A stretch of 64,000 bases of DNA from an uncultured Sutterellaceae bacterium. GTDB taxonomy: Bacteria > Pseudomonadota > Gammaproteobacteria > Burkholderiales > Burkholderiaceae_F. This document shows, piece after piece, positions 33,259 through 42,014 of this stretch. A program made the translations under genes and the position numbers. How positions within the stretch are numbered: the stretch's first letter is position 1; each line of letters opens with the position of its first letter. The stretch is from positions 48,087 to 112,086 of the forward strand of contig CADBTW010000065.1 in the NCBI GenBank assembly GCA_902797695.1, written 5' to 3'. Below the pieces are notes generated by a model. The model saw only the letters and a list, made by a program, of their open reading frames with translations, did not search any database and had not been told where the DNA came from.

Positions 33259-34200
33259 ATGCCTAAGACTGTCCTTTGCCGGCTTCCAAACCATGTCGGG
33301 GACTGCGTCATGACGCTTCCCGCGCTCAAGCTCCTCGCTGACAGCGGATTCACGCCCCATCTCACGGGGAAGCGGTTTGCCGAAGACCTGATGCTCGGCC
33401 TGGGCTGGCGGTTCGAGCCGATCGAGGGAAACGTGGCCGACGACGTCGGTCGGACCCGGGAGATCGCGGCAAACCTCGGAGGCCATCCCCTCGGGATGCT
33501 CTTCCCTAATTCATTCGGTTCCGCGCTTCTCTTCAGGCTGGCCGGGGTGCGCTCCGCGGGCTTCCCGACGGACACCCGCGGATTCCTCCTCGCGACCAAG
33601 GTGCCGGAACCCGGCGTGATGCACGAGGTGAAGCGGTTCTTCACCGCGGCGCGCGAGGCGATCGAGGCGTGGGGAGGAACCCCCGCCCGCACGGAACCCG
33701 AGCCACGGCTCGGACTCACCCTCCTCGCACGCCACCGCGCAGGCGCCCGGAACATACTCCGCGACAATCAGGTTTCCGGGAGATTCGTTCTCCTCGCCCC
33801 CGTGGCCCGCGGCCTCTATCACGGCAAGAAGAAGAGCTGGGCGCATTTCGACGATCTCGCGAGGTTCGTGAAGAAACTCGGTTGCACGCCGCTTGTCCTC
33901 CCCTCGCCACATGAAGTGGACGAAGTGAGGGCCTCCTGCCCGTCCGCCCGCATCCTGCCGCCGACCACCCTCGGGAACTATGCCGCCCTCTGCGAGCTCG
34001 CTTCGCTCGTCGTTGCGAACGACTCCGGAATCAGCCACGTGGCGGCTGGGGTCGGCGCAAGGCAGATCACGCTGATCGGCGTCACCGACCCGAACAGGAC
34101 GGGACCGTGGAATCCGGACGCCGTGGTGCTCGGCCGCGAAGGCGCATGGCCCTCGGAGGACGAAGTCCTCGGCCGCGTCGAAGAAATCCTGAAGGCCTAG
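33259..34200 (+). CDS. Glycosyltransferase family 9 (heptosyltransferase-like)
   Basis: A 313-residue GT9 enzyme, the family that adds heptoses to the LPS inner core from ADP-heptose at the cytoplasmic membrane. It starts with the typical LPNHVGDCVMTLPALK (the G-D-x-x-x-T-P acceptor-side motif). In the second half it has KKKSWAHFDDLARFV and LVVANDSGISHVAAGVGARQITLIG, the sugar-nucleotide pocket with the D-S-G-x-x-H signature. It is nearest to WaaF/heptosyltransferase II, but the acceptor cannot be named. The ATG has no clear ribosome site. dnaE follows 133 bases later. Confidence 0.88.
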   Translation: MPKTVLCRLPNHVGDCVMTLPALKLLADSGFTPHLTGKRFAEDLMLGLGWRFEPIEGNVADDVGRTREIAANLGGHPLGMLFPNSFGSALLFRLAGVRSAGFPTDTRGFLLATKVPEPGVMHEVKRFFTAAREAIEAWGGTPARTEPEPRLGLTLLARHRAGARNILRDNQVSGRFVLLAPVARGLYHGKKKSWAHFDDLARFVKKLGCTPLVLPSPHEVDEVRASCPSARILPPTTLGNYAALCELASLVVANDSGISHVAAGVGARQITLIGVTDPNRTGPWNPDAVVLGREGAWPSEDEVLGRVEEILKA

Positions 34201-34333
34201 GCGAAACGCTTCCCGCGCCCCCCAAAGCGGGAAGTTCCCTCGGCGGCCGGCGCCCGGCGGGGAACCCGGGCCGTCTCGTCCCCCTGGAAGGGGAGAAAGC
34301 GCAATCAGCAACGTTCAAGAAGTCGGGAGAGAC

Positions 34334-37300
34334 ATGCAGCCTTCATTCGTTCATCTTCGGTTCCATTCGGAATATTCCGTCACCGACGGCATCGTGCGGC
34401 TGGAACCCGCCGTAAAGCAGATGGAGGCGTGGGGCACGGGCGCGTTCGGGATGACGGACCTCATGAACATGTTCGGGAGCGTCCGCTTCTACGAGTCCTG
34501 CCACAAGCACGGGATCAAGCCTCTCCTCGGCTGCGACCTCTGGATTTCGAACGACAGTGAGCCCCTCCGCCCCCACAGGCTGACCGTCTACTGCATGGAC
34601 CACGACGGATACCACTCCCTCTGCGTCCTTCTCACTCGCGCCTGGCTCGAGAACCAGAAAAACGTGAAGGGCCGCGGCGAAGTCCGCGAGGAATGGATGC
34701 GCGGGGACGGAACGAAGGGGCTTATCGGGCTTTCGGGAGGCCCGCTCGGGGAAATCCAGTCGCTCTTCGCGAAGGGGAAGGCCCTTGAGGCGAAGGGCGC
34801 GGCAGAGAGGATCTCAAAGCTCTTCCCGGGGCGCTTCTACCTCGAACTCCAGCGCGCGAAGCGCCCCGGGGACGAATCCGCCGTCCGGTTCCTCTGCCAG
34901 ACCGCGGCCGAACTCGCGCTCCCCGTGGTGGCCACCCATCCGGTGCAGTTCCTGAAGAAAGAGGACTTCATCGCCCACGAGGTCCGGGTCTGCATCGCGG
35001 AAGGCTATACCCTCGCCGATCCCCGGCGGCCCCGGGACTATACGGAGGACCAGTACCTCAAGTCCCCGGAGGAGATGATCACCCTCTTCTCCGACATCCC
35101 GAGCGCGATCGAGAACACGGTGGAGATCGCGAAGCGCTGCAATGTCGACGGGATCCTCAGCAAGCCCCAGCTTCCGGATTTCGAGACCCCCGCCGGGATG
35201 ACGCTTGACGACTACATCGACAAGCTCGCGCACGAAGGACTCGAGCAGCGCCTCGAATTCCTGTACGCGGACCCGGCGACGAGGGACGAGCAGCGCCCCC
35301 GGTACCTGAAGCGGCTGGAGTACGAGCTCGGGATCATCAAGAAGATGAAGTTCCCCGGCTACTTCCTCATCGTGCAGGAGTTCATCAACTGGTCCAAGAC
35401 CCACGGCGTTCCCGTGGGGCCGGGCCGAGGTTCCGGCGCGGGATCCCTCGTCGCGTACTCGCTCCGCATCACCGACATGGATCCGCTCCACTACAACCTC
35501 CTCTTTGAGCGCTTCCTGAACCCGGAACGCGTCTCGATGCCGGACTTCGACGTGGACTTCTGCCAGTGGAACCGCGACCGCACGATCCAGCATGTGAAGG
35601 ACAAGTACGGGGCGGACGCTGTGAGCCAGATCGCGACCTTCGGCGCGATGGGCGCGAAGGCTGTTGTCCGCGACGTGGGCCGCGTGCTCGGCATGCCCTA
35701 CGGGAAGGTGGACGACCTCGCGAAGCTCATCCCCGCGCCACCGGGGCAGGACGTGACGCTTGAGCTCGCGAAGGAGATGGAGCCCGACTTCCGCCACGCG
35801 ATCGAGCAGGACGAGCAGTACCAGGAGCTGATGCGCTACGCGCAGCCCCTCGAAGGCATCACGCGGAACCTCGGCATGCACGCAGGCGGCGTGCTGATCG
35901 CGCCCGGCCCGCTCACGAACTTCTGCCCGCTCTACAACCAGGACGGAGCGCCAGAGAATACGATCAGCCAGTTCGACAAGCACGACGTTGAGAACGTCGG
36001 CCTCGTGAAGTTCGACTTCCTCGGCCTCACGACCCTCACGATCCTCAGCAAGTGCGTCGAGTACATCGACAAGCTTCATCCGGGAACCCACTTCGAGCTC
36101 CCGAGGATCCCGACAGACGATAAGGCGACGCTCGAGCTCTTCCAGAAAGGCGACACCACCGCGGTCTTCCAGTTCGAATCCCCGGGCATGCGGCAGCTGC
36201 TCCGCCAGGCCCATCCGGACCGGATCGAGGATCTCGTCGCGTTGAACGCCCTCTACCGGCCGGGGCCGATGGAAATGATCCCGACGTACCTCGCCCGGAA
36301 GTCCGGCAAGGAGCCCGTCACCTACCTCGACGACCGGATGGGGTCCGTGCTCGCCGAGACCTACGGCATCATGGTCTATCAGGAACAGGTGATGCAGGTG
36401 GCCCAGGTGATCGGCGGCTACACGCTTGGCGGCGCGGACCTCCTTCGACGCGCGATGGGCAAGAAGCTGAAGCAGGAAATGGTCCGACACCGCGCGATAT
36501 TTGTCGCGGGAGCCGCGAAGAACAACGTCCCGGACAAGGTCGCGAACGAGATCTTCGACCTGATGGCAAAGTTCGCGGGCTACGGCTTCAACAAGTCCCA
36601 CGCGGTTGCCTACAGCTACGTCGCCTACCAGACGGCGTACCTGAAGGTCCACCACACGGCGGCCTTCATGGCGGCGAACATGTGCCTCATCCTCACGGAT
36701 TCGGAAAAGATCCGGACGTTCATCGAGGACTGCCGGATGCGGGGGATCAGGGTCCTGCCGCCTGACGTGAACGCGAGCGAATGGTTCTTCACGACGCCTG
36801 ACGAGAAGACGATCCGCTATGGGCTCGGCGCGATCAAGGGCGTGGGAGAAGGCATCATCCGGTCGCTCATGGCCGAGCGGAGCGAAAACGGCCCCTTCAC
36901 GGATCTTTTCGACCTTTGCGCGAGGCTGAAGAAGCGCGACGGCAACGGGCTCACGAAGCGCGTGCTAGAGGGACTCGTGAAGGCGGGAGCGCTCGACACG
37001 ATCGATCCGGACCGCGCGAAGCAGTTCGGGAACATCGACCAGGCCATGAAGGCCGCGGCTGACATGGCCGTGTTCGCGAATCAGGGGAGCCTCTTCGGCG
37101 ACTCGGATGAACCCGAGAGAATCGTGAGCTGGCTCCCCGTCCCGCCCTGGAGCGAGCATGAAAAGCTGCTGATGGAGAAGGAGATCCTCGGCTTCTGCTT
37201 CACCGGCCACCTCTTCGACGAGTGCCGCGCGGAGATCCGGCGCTTCATCCCGACCTCGATCGGCGAAATCCTCCGTTCGGTCCACAAGCCTGCCCCGGAC

Positions 37301-37831
37301 CCGGAAGGCGGGACCTACCGGCAGCGGGGGGAAGTGCAGAAATTCGCGGGCGTCGTCGTGGACCTGCGGCAGATCATCGGGAAGAAAGGCCGCATGGGAG
37401 TCGTGACGCTCGATGACGGCACGGGGTCTATCGAAGCCGTCTGCTACTCCGACGCCTGGGAGCAGTACCGGAACGTGTTCGCAAAGGACGAGATAGTCGC
37501 AGTCACCGGCCGCAGCCGCTGGGACGACAAGAAGGAAACCGCCTCGGTCTCCATCGACTCGGCGGAAGACCTCGAGGGATTTAGGACGCGCCGCCACGCT
37601 TCCCTTTCCCTCTCGCTCCTTCCGGACGCCGACCTGGATTCTATTGGGAAGATCCTCGAAGCCTTCCCCCCGGAAGGGCGCGGCGCGGGAATCCTCTTCC
37701 ACGTCGACACGGGGAAGGCTTCCGGTGACATCGCGTCCGGTGCTCCTTCCCTTGTCAGCCCTCGCCAGGAGCTGGTCGACCAGCTGGTGCACGTGAGGGG
37801 TGTCGGCAAGGCGGGGTTCGTCTATCCTTGA
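34334..37831 (+). CDS. dnaE: DNA polymerase III alpha subunit
   Basis: The replicative polymerase catalytic subunit, 1165 residues against 1160 in E. coli. Order: PHP domain (residues 1 to about 270, beginning SFVHLRFHSEYSVTDG), palm with the catalytic aspartates in PDFDVDFCQWNRD (about residue 395-410), and fingers. A helix-hairpin-helix region follows, and an OB fold near residues 990-1080 with IGKKGRMGVVTLDDGTGSIE. GPGRGSGAGSLVAY is the C-family polymerase signature. GGGAG lies a few bases before the ATG. The TGA overlaps a TTG that opens a longer frame for the next gene, but the better start there is further on. Confidence 0.98.
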   Translation: MQPSFVHLRFHSEYSVTDGIVRLEPAVKQMEAWGTGAFGMTDLMNMFGSVRFYESCHKHGIKPLLGCDLWISNDSEPLRPHRLTVYCMDHDGYHSLCVLLTRAWLENQKNVKGRGEVREEWMRGDGTKGLIGLSGGPLGEIQSLFAKGKALEAKGAAERISKLFPGRFYLELQRAKRPGDESAVRFLCQTAAELALPVVATHPVQFLKKEDFIAHEVRVCIAEGYTLADPRRPRDYTEDQYLKSPEEMITLFSDIPSAIENTVEIAKRCNVDGILSKPQLPDFETPAGMTLDDYIDKLAHEGLEQRLEFLYADPATRDEQRPRYLKRLEYELGIIKKMKFPGYFLIVQEFINWSKTHGVPVGPGRGSGAGSLVAYSLRITDMDPLHYNLLFERFLNPERVSMPDFDVDFCQWNRDRTIQHVKDKYGADAVSQIATFGAMGAKAVVRDVGRVLGMPYGKVDDLAKLIPAPPGQDVTLELAKEMEPDFRHAIEQDEQYQELMRYAQPLEGITRNLGMHAGGVLIAPGPLTNFCPLYNQDGAPENTISQFDKHDVENVGLVKFDFLGLTTLTILSKCVEYIDKLHPGTHFELPRIPTDDKATLELFQKGDTTAVFQFESPGMRQLLRQAHPDRIEDLVALNALYRPGPMEMIPTYLARKSGKEPVTYLDDRMGSVLAETYGIMVYQEQVMQVAQVIGGYTLGGADLLRRAMGKKLKQEMVRHRAIFVAGAAKNNVPDKVANEIFDLMAKFAGYGFNKSHAVAYSYVAYQTAYLKVHHTAAFMAANMCLILTDSEKIRTFIEDCRMRGIRVLPPDVNASEWFFTTPDEKTIRYGLGAIKGVGEGIIRSLMAERSENGPFTDLFDLCARLKKRDGNGLTKRVLEGLVKAGALDTIDPDRAKQFGNIDQAMKAAADMAVFANQGSLFGDSDEPERIVSWLPVPPWSEHEKLLMEKEILGFCFTGHLFDECRAEIRRFIPTSIGEILRSVHKPAPDPEGGTYRQRGEVQKFAGVVVDLRQIIGKKGRMGVVTLDDGTGSIEAVCYSDAWEQYRNVFAKDEIVAVTGRSRWDDKKETASVSIDSAEDLEGFRTRRHASLSLSLLPDADLDSIGKILEAFPPEGRGAGILFHVDTGKASGDIASGAPSLVSPRQELVDQLVHVRGVGKAGFVYP

Positions 37832-37866
37832 CGCAGCGTGGAAAAAACTTGCAGGAGAAGAACCTC

Positions 37867-38718
37867 ATGTCAGTCGAAGCCTCCAGCCGGGTGCCCTTGA
37901 GCATCGTCATCCTGACCAAAAACGAGGAAGAGCACCTGAGGGACTGCCTTGAAAGCTGCCGCTGGGCTGACGACATTCTCGTCGTCGACTCGGGGAGCCG
38001 CGATGGAACCCTGGACATCGCGCGAGAAATGGGCGCCTACATCATCCACCAGGGATGGATGGGGTTCGGGCTGCAACGGCGCTTCGCCGTTTCGCAGGCC
38101 GCCCACGACTGGGTGCTTTGCATCGACGCCGACGAGCGGGTCTCGAAGGAACTCGCGGACTCGATCCAGGCAACGCTCTCCGACCGGGCCGGGGAGGACG
38201 GGCCGCACGTCTTCTCGATACCCCGGAAAACGTGGTTCATCGGTCGGTTCCTGCAGCACGGCGACGGCTATCCCGACCGCCTGGTGAGGCTTTTCAACCG
38301 GAAATACGCCTCCTGGGACAGCGCTCCGGTCGAGGAGCGCGTGGTGTCGGAGGAGACCCCTTCGCCCCTGAAGGGCGACCTGCTCCACTACCCGTCGAAG
38401 AGCTTCAGCGATTTCCTGCAGAAAAAAATACGGTTTGCCTGCATGAGGGGCGAGTACCTGCACAGGCAGGGAGTCCGGGCGGGAAGCTGCCGCCTGATCA
38501 CGAGCCCGTTCTTCCGGTTCTTCAAGTTCTACGTGGCGAAGCGGGGATTCCTCGACGGGCTGCCGGGCCTCCTTCACGCGGTTTCGAACAGCATCTACGG
38601 GTTCGTCAAGTACGCCCGGATGTACGAGCTTGAACTGCAGGAGGAGAAGAGACGGCCGGCCGCTGAAGCGAATCCCGACAGGCAGGCGGCTCCTGCCGTG
38701 CAGTCGGCAAACGACTGA
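37867..38718 (+). CDS. Glycosyltransferase family 2, LPS core type (WaaE/KdtX-like)
   Basis: About 283 residues with a GT-A fold: LSIVILTKNEEEHLRDCLESC at the N-terminus, DDILVVDSGSRDGTLDIA and the DxD-like CIDADERVSKEL near residue 95. Those features and the length match the WaaE/KdtX beta-1,4-glucosyltransferase group, which adds a glucose to the LPS inner core. ATG at 37867 with AGGAG eight bases upstream is preferred to a TTG that overlaps the dnaE stop. With the GT9 gene on the other side of dnaE, it forms a split LPS-core pair. The C-terminal tail is charged and proline/alanine rich. Confidence 0.88.
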   Translation: MSVEASSRVPLSIVILTKNEEEHLRDCLESCRWADDILVVDSGSRDGTLDIAREMGAYIIHQGWMGFGLQRRFAVSQAAHDWVLCIDADERVSKELADSIQATLSDRAGEDGPHVFSIPRKTWFIGRFLQHGDGYPDRLVRLFNRKYASWDSAPVEERVVSEETPSPLKGDLLHYPSKSFSDFLQKKIRFACMRGEYLHRQGVRAGSCRLITSPFFRFFKFYVAKRGFLDGLPGLLHAVSNSIYGFVKYARMYELELQEEKRRPAAEANPDRQAAPAVQSAND

Positions 38719-38734
38719 AGCGGCGGACGGGCAA

Positions 38735-38770
38735 CAAAAATCCCGCACGCTCATCGGAAGCTGTGCGGGA
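38735..38770 (-). terminator. tRNA-Val terminator
   Basis: Minus-strand CCCGCAC / GTGCGGG arms with an inner GCT/AGC pairing, followed by ATTTTTG. Located ten bases past the tRNA 3' end. Confidence 0.85.
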
Positions 38771-38779
38771 CAATCGAGT

Positions 38780-38854
38780 TGGTGCGCAGTACAGGGATTG
38801 AACCTGTGACCCCCGCCGTGTGAAGGCGATGCTCTACCTCTGAGCTAACTGCGC
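38780..38854 (-). tRNA. tRNA-Val, anticodon CAC
   Basis: A 75-base cloverleaf: acceptor GCGCAGT/ACTGCGC, D arm GCTC/GAGC, anticodon stem TCGCC/GGCGG with loop TTCACAC (anticodon CAC, reading GUG), T arm ACAGG/CCTGT with TTCAATC loop. The CCA end is encoded. A strong promoter lies 17 bases upstream and a terminator follows. Confidence 0.96.
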
Positions 38855-38870
38855 GTCAAATAGGCTTAGT

Positions 38871-38898
38871 ATTTTACGGATTTTCTTTCTGTTGTCAA
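38871..38898 (-). promoter_or_regulatory. tRNA-Val promoter
   Basis: Minus-strand consensus -35 TTGACA (38893-38898), 16-base spacer, -10 TAAAAT (38871-38876), 17 bases before the tRNA 5' end. Confidence 0.88.
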
Positions 38899-39026
38899 CC
38901 CTTCCTCAGAGCGGTGAACCGGAAGAGAAAGACGGGTACTCTGCGGCCGGGCCATTCCCTGCGGCTGTCGCTTCCCCGGTCTAAACTCCCCACTGCTCTT
39001 CATTTGCACCAAGACGGAGGTCCCTG

Positions 39027-40268
39027 ATGCCCAAGTTTTTCGAGAGAACGCCAGTCACGGCGGACGAAGCCCGCAAAGTGATTGACGGAATCTGCCACAC
39101 CGTGGGGGAAACGGAAGTCGTTCCCCTTTCCCAGGCGCTCGGACGGGTTCTCTCGGAAGACGTTCCAAGCCCCGTCGACGTTCCAGCCGCTAACAATTCC
39201 GCGATGGACGGCTACGCGATGCGGTTCGAGGATTTGGAGCAGGACGGCTCGGGCGAGCTCCGGCTAGCCGGCAAGTCCTTCGCCGGCCACCCGTTCCTCG
39301 GCGAGCTGCAGAAGGGCGAATGCATCCGGATCATGACGGGCGCGGTAGTTCCCTCCTGCTGCGACACCGTGATCCAGCAGGAACTCACAGAAGTCTTCGG
39401 GGACAGGATCCGCTTCCAGCCCGGAATCCGGAAGGGCGGAAACGTGAGGCTGCAGGGCGAGGAACTCTCGAAGGGGCGGACGGCCATTCCACGCGGAACG
39501 CGGCTGACCCCTCCCCGGATCGGGCTTCTCGCGACGCTCGGCTTCCCCGAAGTTCGCGTTTTCCGAAAGCCCCGGGTGGCAGTGATATCCACGGGGGACG
39601 AGCTTGTCGAACCGGGCACGGCGCTGAAGCACGGCCAGATCTACGACTCGAACTCGTTCTCCGTCGCGGCGATCCTCGAGGCTGCCGGCGCGAACGTGGA
39701 CAGGATCGGAATCGTCCGGGATTCGCCGGACGCCCTGATCGATGCCTTCACGAAGGCGCTCGAGGCCGACATCATCGTGACGAGCGGCGGGGTTTCGGTC
39801 GGGGAAGCCGATTTCACCCGTTTTGTCGTGTCGAAGCACGGGGAGATCTTCCCTTGGGAGATTCCGATGCGCCCCGGCCGCCCGATGGCGGTCGGCCGCC
39901 TCGACGGGAAGCCCCTCTTCTGCCTGCCGGGAAACCCGGTGGCTGCCGCGGTCACGTTCCTCGAGTACGGCGTTGCCGCTGTCCGGAGAACCGGCGGCGA
40001 AGCGGGCGACCTGCGGCCCGCGGCGCTCCAAGCGAAGGCCGAGAGGCGCTTCAAGAAGCGCCCCGGACGCTACGAAATGCAGCGAGGCATCTTCCGCATC
40101 AATGAAAGCGGGGAATGCGTGGTGAAAAGCACCGGAATGCAGTCCTCGGCAATGCTCACCTCGCTCTGCCGGGGAAACTGCATCGTGTGGCTCGACCGGG
40201 ACCGCGGCCCGGTGGAACCAGGGGAGACCGTTGAGGTTCAGCCCTTCTTCGGCCTCTTTGCCGCCTGA
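39027..40268 (+). CDS. moeA: Molybdopterin molybdenumtransferase
   Basis: Inserts molybdate into adenylated molybdopterin. The 413-residue protein has PAANNSAMDGYAMR near residue 55, GAVVPSCCDTVIQQE, RFQPGIRKGGNVRLQGE and VAVISTGDELVEPG. It also has GQIYDSNSF, TSGGVSVGEADF with MRPGRPMAVGRLDGKPLFCLPGNPVA, and a C-terminal domain IV. Length is typical (about 405-415). GGAGGT is seven bases before the ATG. No other molybdenum cofactor gene is adjacent. Its 3' end overlaps the convergent phosphoesterase gene by 31 bases. Confidence 0.96.
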   Translation: MPKFFERTPVTADEARKVIDGICHTVGETEVVPLSQALGRVLSEDVPSPVDVPAANNSAMDGYAMRFEDLEQDGSGELRLAGKSFAGHPFLGELQKGECIRIMTGAVVPSCCDTVIQQELTEVFGDRIRFQPGIRKGGNVRLQGEELSKGRTAIPRGTRLTPPRIGLLATLGFPEVRVFRKPRVAVISTGDELVEPGTALKHGQIYDSNSFSVAAILEAAGANVDRIGIVRDSPDALIDAFTKALEADIIVTSGGVSVGEADFTRFVVSKHGEIFPWEIPMRPGRPMAVGRLDGKPLFCLPGNPVAAAVTFLEYGVAAVRRTGGEAGDLRPAALQAKAERRFKKRPGRYEMQRGIFRINESGECVVKSTGMQSSAMLTSLCRGNCIVWLDRDRGPVEPGETVEVQPFFGLFAA

Positions 40269-41182
40269 ACAAGGTCAAGGCCTCGCCAAGGCTGGGCGAT
40301 CACGCGCCCCAGGGCGCCGTCCAGTCCGCGGCTCGCGGCGCTTTCCGAGAAGACGAGGATCGACGTTTCCCCTTCCGTCTTCACCACCGCCTCGCCGCGC
40401 GCCTCTAGCGCGGCGGCTTCCTTCGGGTCCACCTGACCCTCCACCACCACTTCGCCCCTGAGGCTCATGATGCCGCGGAGCCCGACGGAATACGCCTGGC
40501 AGCCCTGGATCTTCCCATAGCTCAGGGTTTCATGCTGATGGCCGTTGAACAGCCACTTCGCGTGCAGGTCCTTCGCGAGGCGGTCGATCGCGGCAAACCC
40601 CTTCTTGTGGCAGGAAGGCGCCTCGTGGGTGACGAGGATGTCTGCCCTCTGGCGGGCGAGGTTCTCGTAAACCGAGGGGAAGATCGACGAGCGGTGGCGC
40701 CGCGGCAGCCCGCCCCGCCACGCGTTGTTCTTTCCTACCCGGTGCAGGAAGGCGCCGACCGACTGGTAGTTCGGCTTCCCGTCGGGCATCCAGATCTGAC
40801 CGCGGAAAACGCCTCCGAGCCCGGCAATCCGCATCCCGGCAACAAGGCCAACCCTTCCGTTCAGATTGTGGCCGGCAAGCTTGCTCTTCCAGATGTTGTC
40901 GTAGATCGCGTCGGTATCCGTGTCATGGTTGCCGGGAATCCACCAGATGTCGGTAAAGGCGAGCGCTTCCTCAAGGACCTCCTCGAGCGGGGCGGATGCC
41001 TGAAGGTCCCCGAGGATCACCATCGCGTCCGGGTGATGCTCGCGTGCCGCCATGTTGATCTGCGTGAAGTCGCCGTGGGGATCGCCGCAGAAGAAGATCT
41101 CGGGCAGGACCGCCGGGCGGCTCCGCTTCTGCTGGCCGCGGGCGCGGGGACGGCGGCGCGTGCGCTTCTTTCCTTCCGTCAT
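40238..41182 (-). CDS. Calcineurin-like metallophosphoesterase
   Basis: About 314 residues with all motifs of the two-metal phosphoesterase fold: FCGDPHGDF (residues about 31-39), VILGDLQ, IPGNHDTD, VTHEAPSCH and LFNGHQHE. It has an unusual, very basic N-terminal tail (KKRTRRRPRARGQQKR). The substrate is not evident; relatives act on nucleotides, phosphoproteins or nucleic acids, and the tail could contact nucleic acid. The ATG overlaps the stop of the WYL regulator gene (ATGA) with GAGGAG eight bases upstream, so the two are translationally coupled. The 3' end overlaps moeA on the other strand. Confidence 0.88.
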   Translation of the reverse strand: MTEGKKRTRRRPRARGQQKRSRPAVLPEIFFCGDPHGDFTQINMAAREHHPDAMVILGDLQASAPLEEVLEEALAFTDIWWIPGNHDTDTDAIYDNIWKSKLAGHNLNGRVGLVAGMRIAGLGGVFRGQIWMPDGKPNYQSVGAFLHRVGKNNAWRGGLPRRHRSSIFPSVYENLARQRADILVTHEAPSCHKKGFAAIDRLAKDLHAKWLFNGHQHETLSYGKIQGCQAYSVGLRGIMSLRGEVVVEGQVDPKEAAALEARGEAVVKTEGETSILVFSESAASRGLDGALGRVIAQPWRGLDLVQAAKRPKKG

Positions 41183-41889
41183 AGCCGCCACTCCTCGAAC
41201 GCTTCCCGGATCAGCTGCTGGGAGACGGAATGCGTCCTCGTCTGGAGCTCCTTCGCTTCCATCACCGCCTCAAGCGGAACCGGCAGAATCCTTTCCTGTC
41301 CGTGGCTCCAGGCGCAGAGCGTCCAGCCCCCGCCGAGCAGCCGGAGGCTGAGCGGGGAGAGTTCGGAATCGTTTCGTTCGCCGCGGATCCTGACCCGGAC
41401 GCGGCGGCGCTTCACCATGGCGTGCCCGATTATTTCAAAGGGGAGTTCCGGGCCCCGGAGGGACGGGTTGCCGCTCCCGGCATCCACCCGCTTCAGGAGC
41501 TCCCTGCGGTCCTTGTCGTTTTCGCCGAGCCGCGCGTAAAGGCGCGACGCGGCGCTCGCCGCCTCGGCGCTGCCGATGAGCGCGAGGGAACGGGACTTCC
41601 GGAGCGCTTCAAGCGCACGGTACGCCCTCAGAAGGTACGCGATTTCCTCGGAAGAAAACCACACGGCCGGCGCCCTGCCGGCGGAGCGACCGGAGTCCGC
41701 CGCATAGCGATATCCGCCTGATTTTCTTGAATATTCCACGGGGAAGTCGAGTTTCTCCCGCATGTACTTCAGGTCTCGCCTGAGAGTTGGAACGCTGCTC
41801 CCGGTTGCCCGAACCAGGTCGTCGATCGAGGCCGTGCCCTTCTCGCCAATCGCCTGGTCGATGCGCAGGACGCGCATGTTGAAATCCAT
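41179..41889 (-). CDS. WYL-domain transcriptional regulator
   Basis: About 236 residues. The N-terminal winged helix (residues about 3-60: VLRIDQAIGEKGTASIDDLVRATGSSVPTLRRDLKYM) is of the DeoR/HTH_11 kind. The second half (from about residue 110) is a WYL domain, in which the W-Y-L core reads WTLCAW followed by ILPVPLEAV. WYL regulators sense ligands, some of them nucleic acids or nucleotides, and often control repair or defence genes. I place the start at ATG 41887-41889, after GGGGG. The only coupled gene is the phosphoesterase downstream, its probable target along with itself. Confidence 0.85.
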   Translation of the reverse strand: MDFNMRVLRIDQAIGEKGTASIDDLVRATGSSVPTLRRDLKYMREKLDFPVEYSRKSGGYRYAADSGRSAGRAPAVWFSSEEIAYLLRAYRALEALRKSRSLALIGSAEAASAASRLYARLGENDKDRRELLKRVDAGSGNPSLRGPELPFEIIGHAMVKRRRVRVRIRGERNDSELSPLSLRLLGGGWTLCAWSHGQERILPVPLEAVMEAKELQTRTHSVSQQLIREAFEEWRL

Positions 41890-41961
41890 CAAGGACCCCC
41901 AGCGTCGGCCCAAGGGTCCTGCATGGCAGTCCATCGGGCCTTAATTTCTTAAGATTCCTTG

Positions 41962-41967
41962 ATTATA
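41962..41967 (-). promoter_or_regulatory. -10 element of WYL regulator operon
   Basis: Perfect TATAAT on the minus strand, about 75 bases before the regulator ATG, with no good -35. Just downstream, AT-rich repeats (TTAATTTCTTAAG, with CTTAAG symmetric) could be an autoregulatory operator. Confidence 0.4.
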
Positions 41968-42014
41968 GGTGCGGCGGTATTCCATTGCCCGGGAAGGCGT
42001 CCTCTTTCCTGCTC

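Noticed and set aside
34814-36655. 613-codon minus-strand frame opposite dnaE
   Set aside because: Shadow of the dnaE coding frame with no conserved features.
37828-37866. Longer glycosyltransferase start (TTG overlapping the dnaE stop)
   Set aside because: The ATG at 37867 has a proper AGGAG site and begins the conserved part; the 13 extra codons are not conserved-looking.
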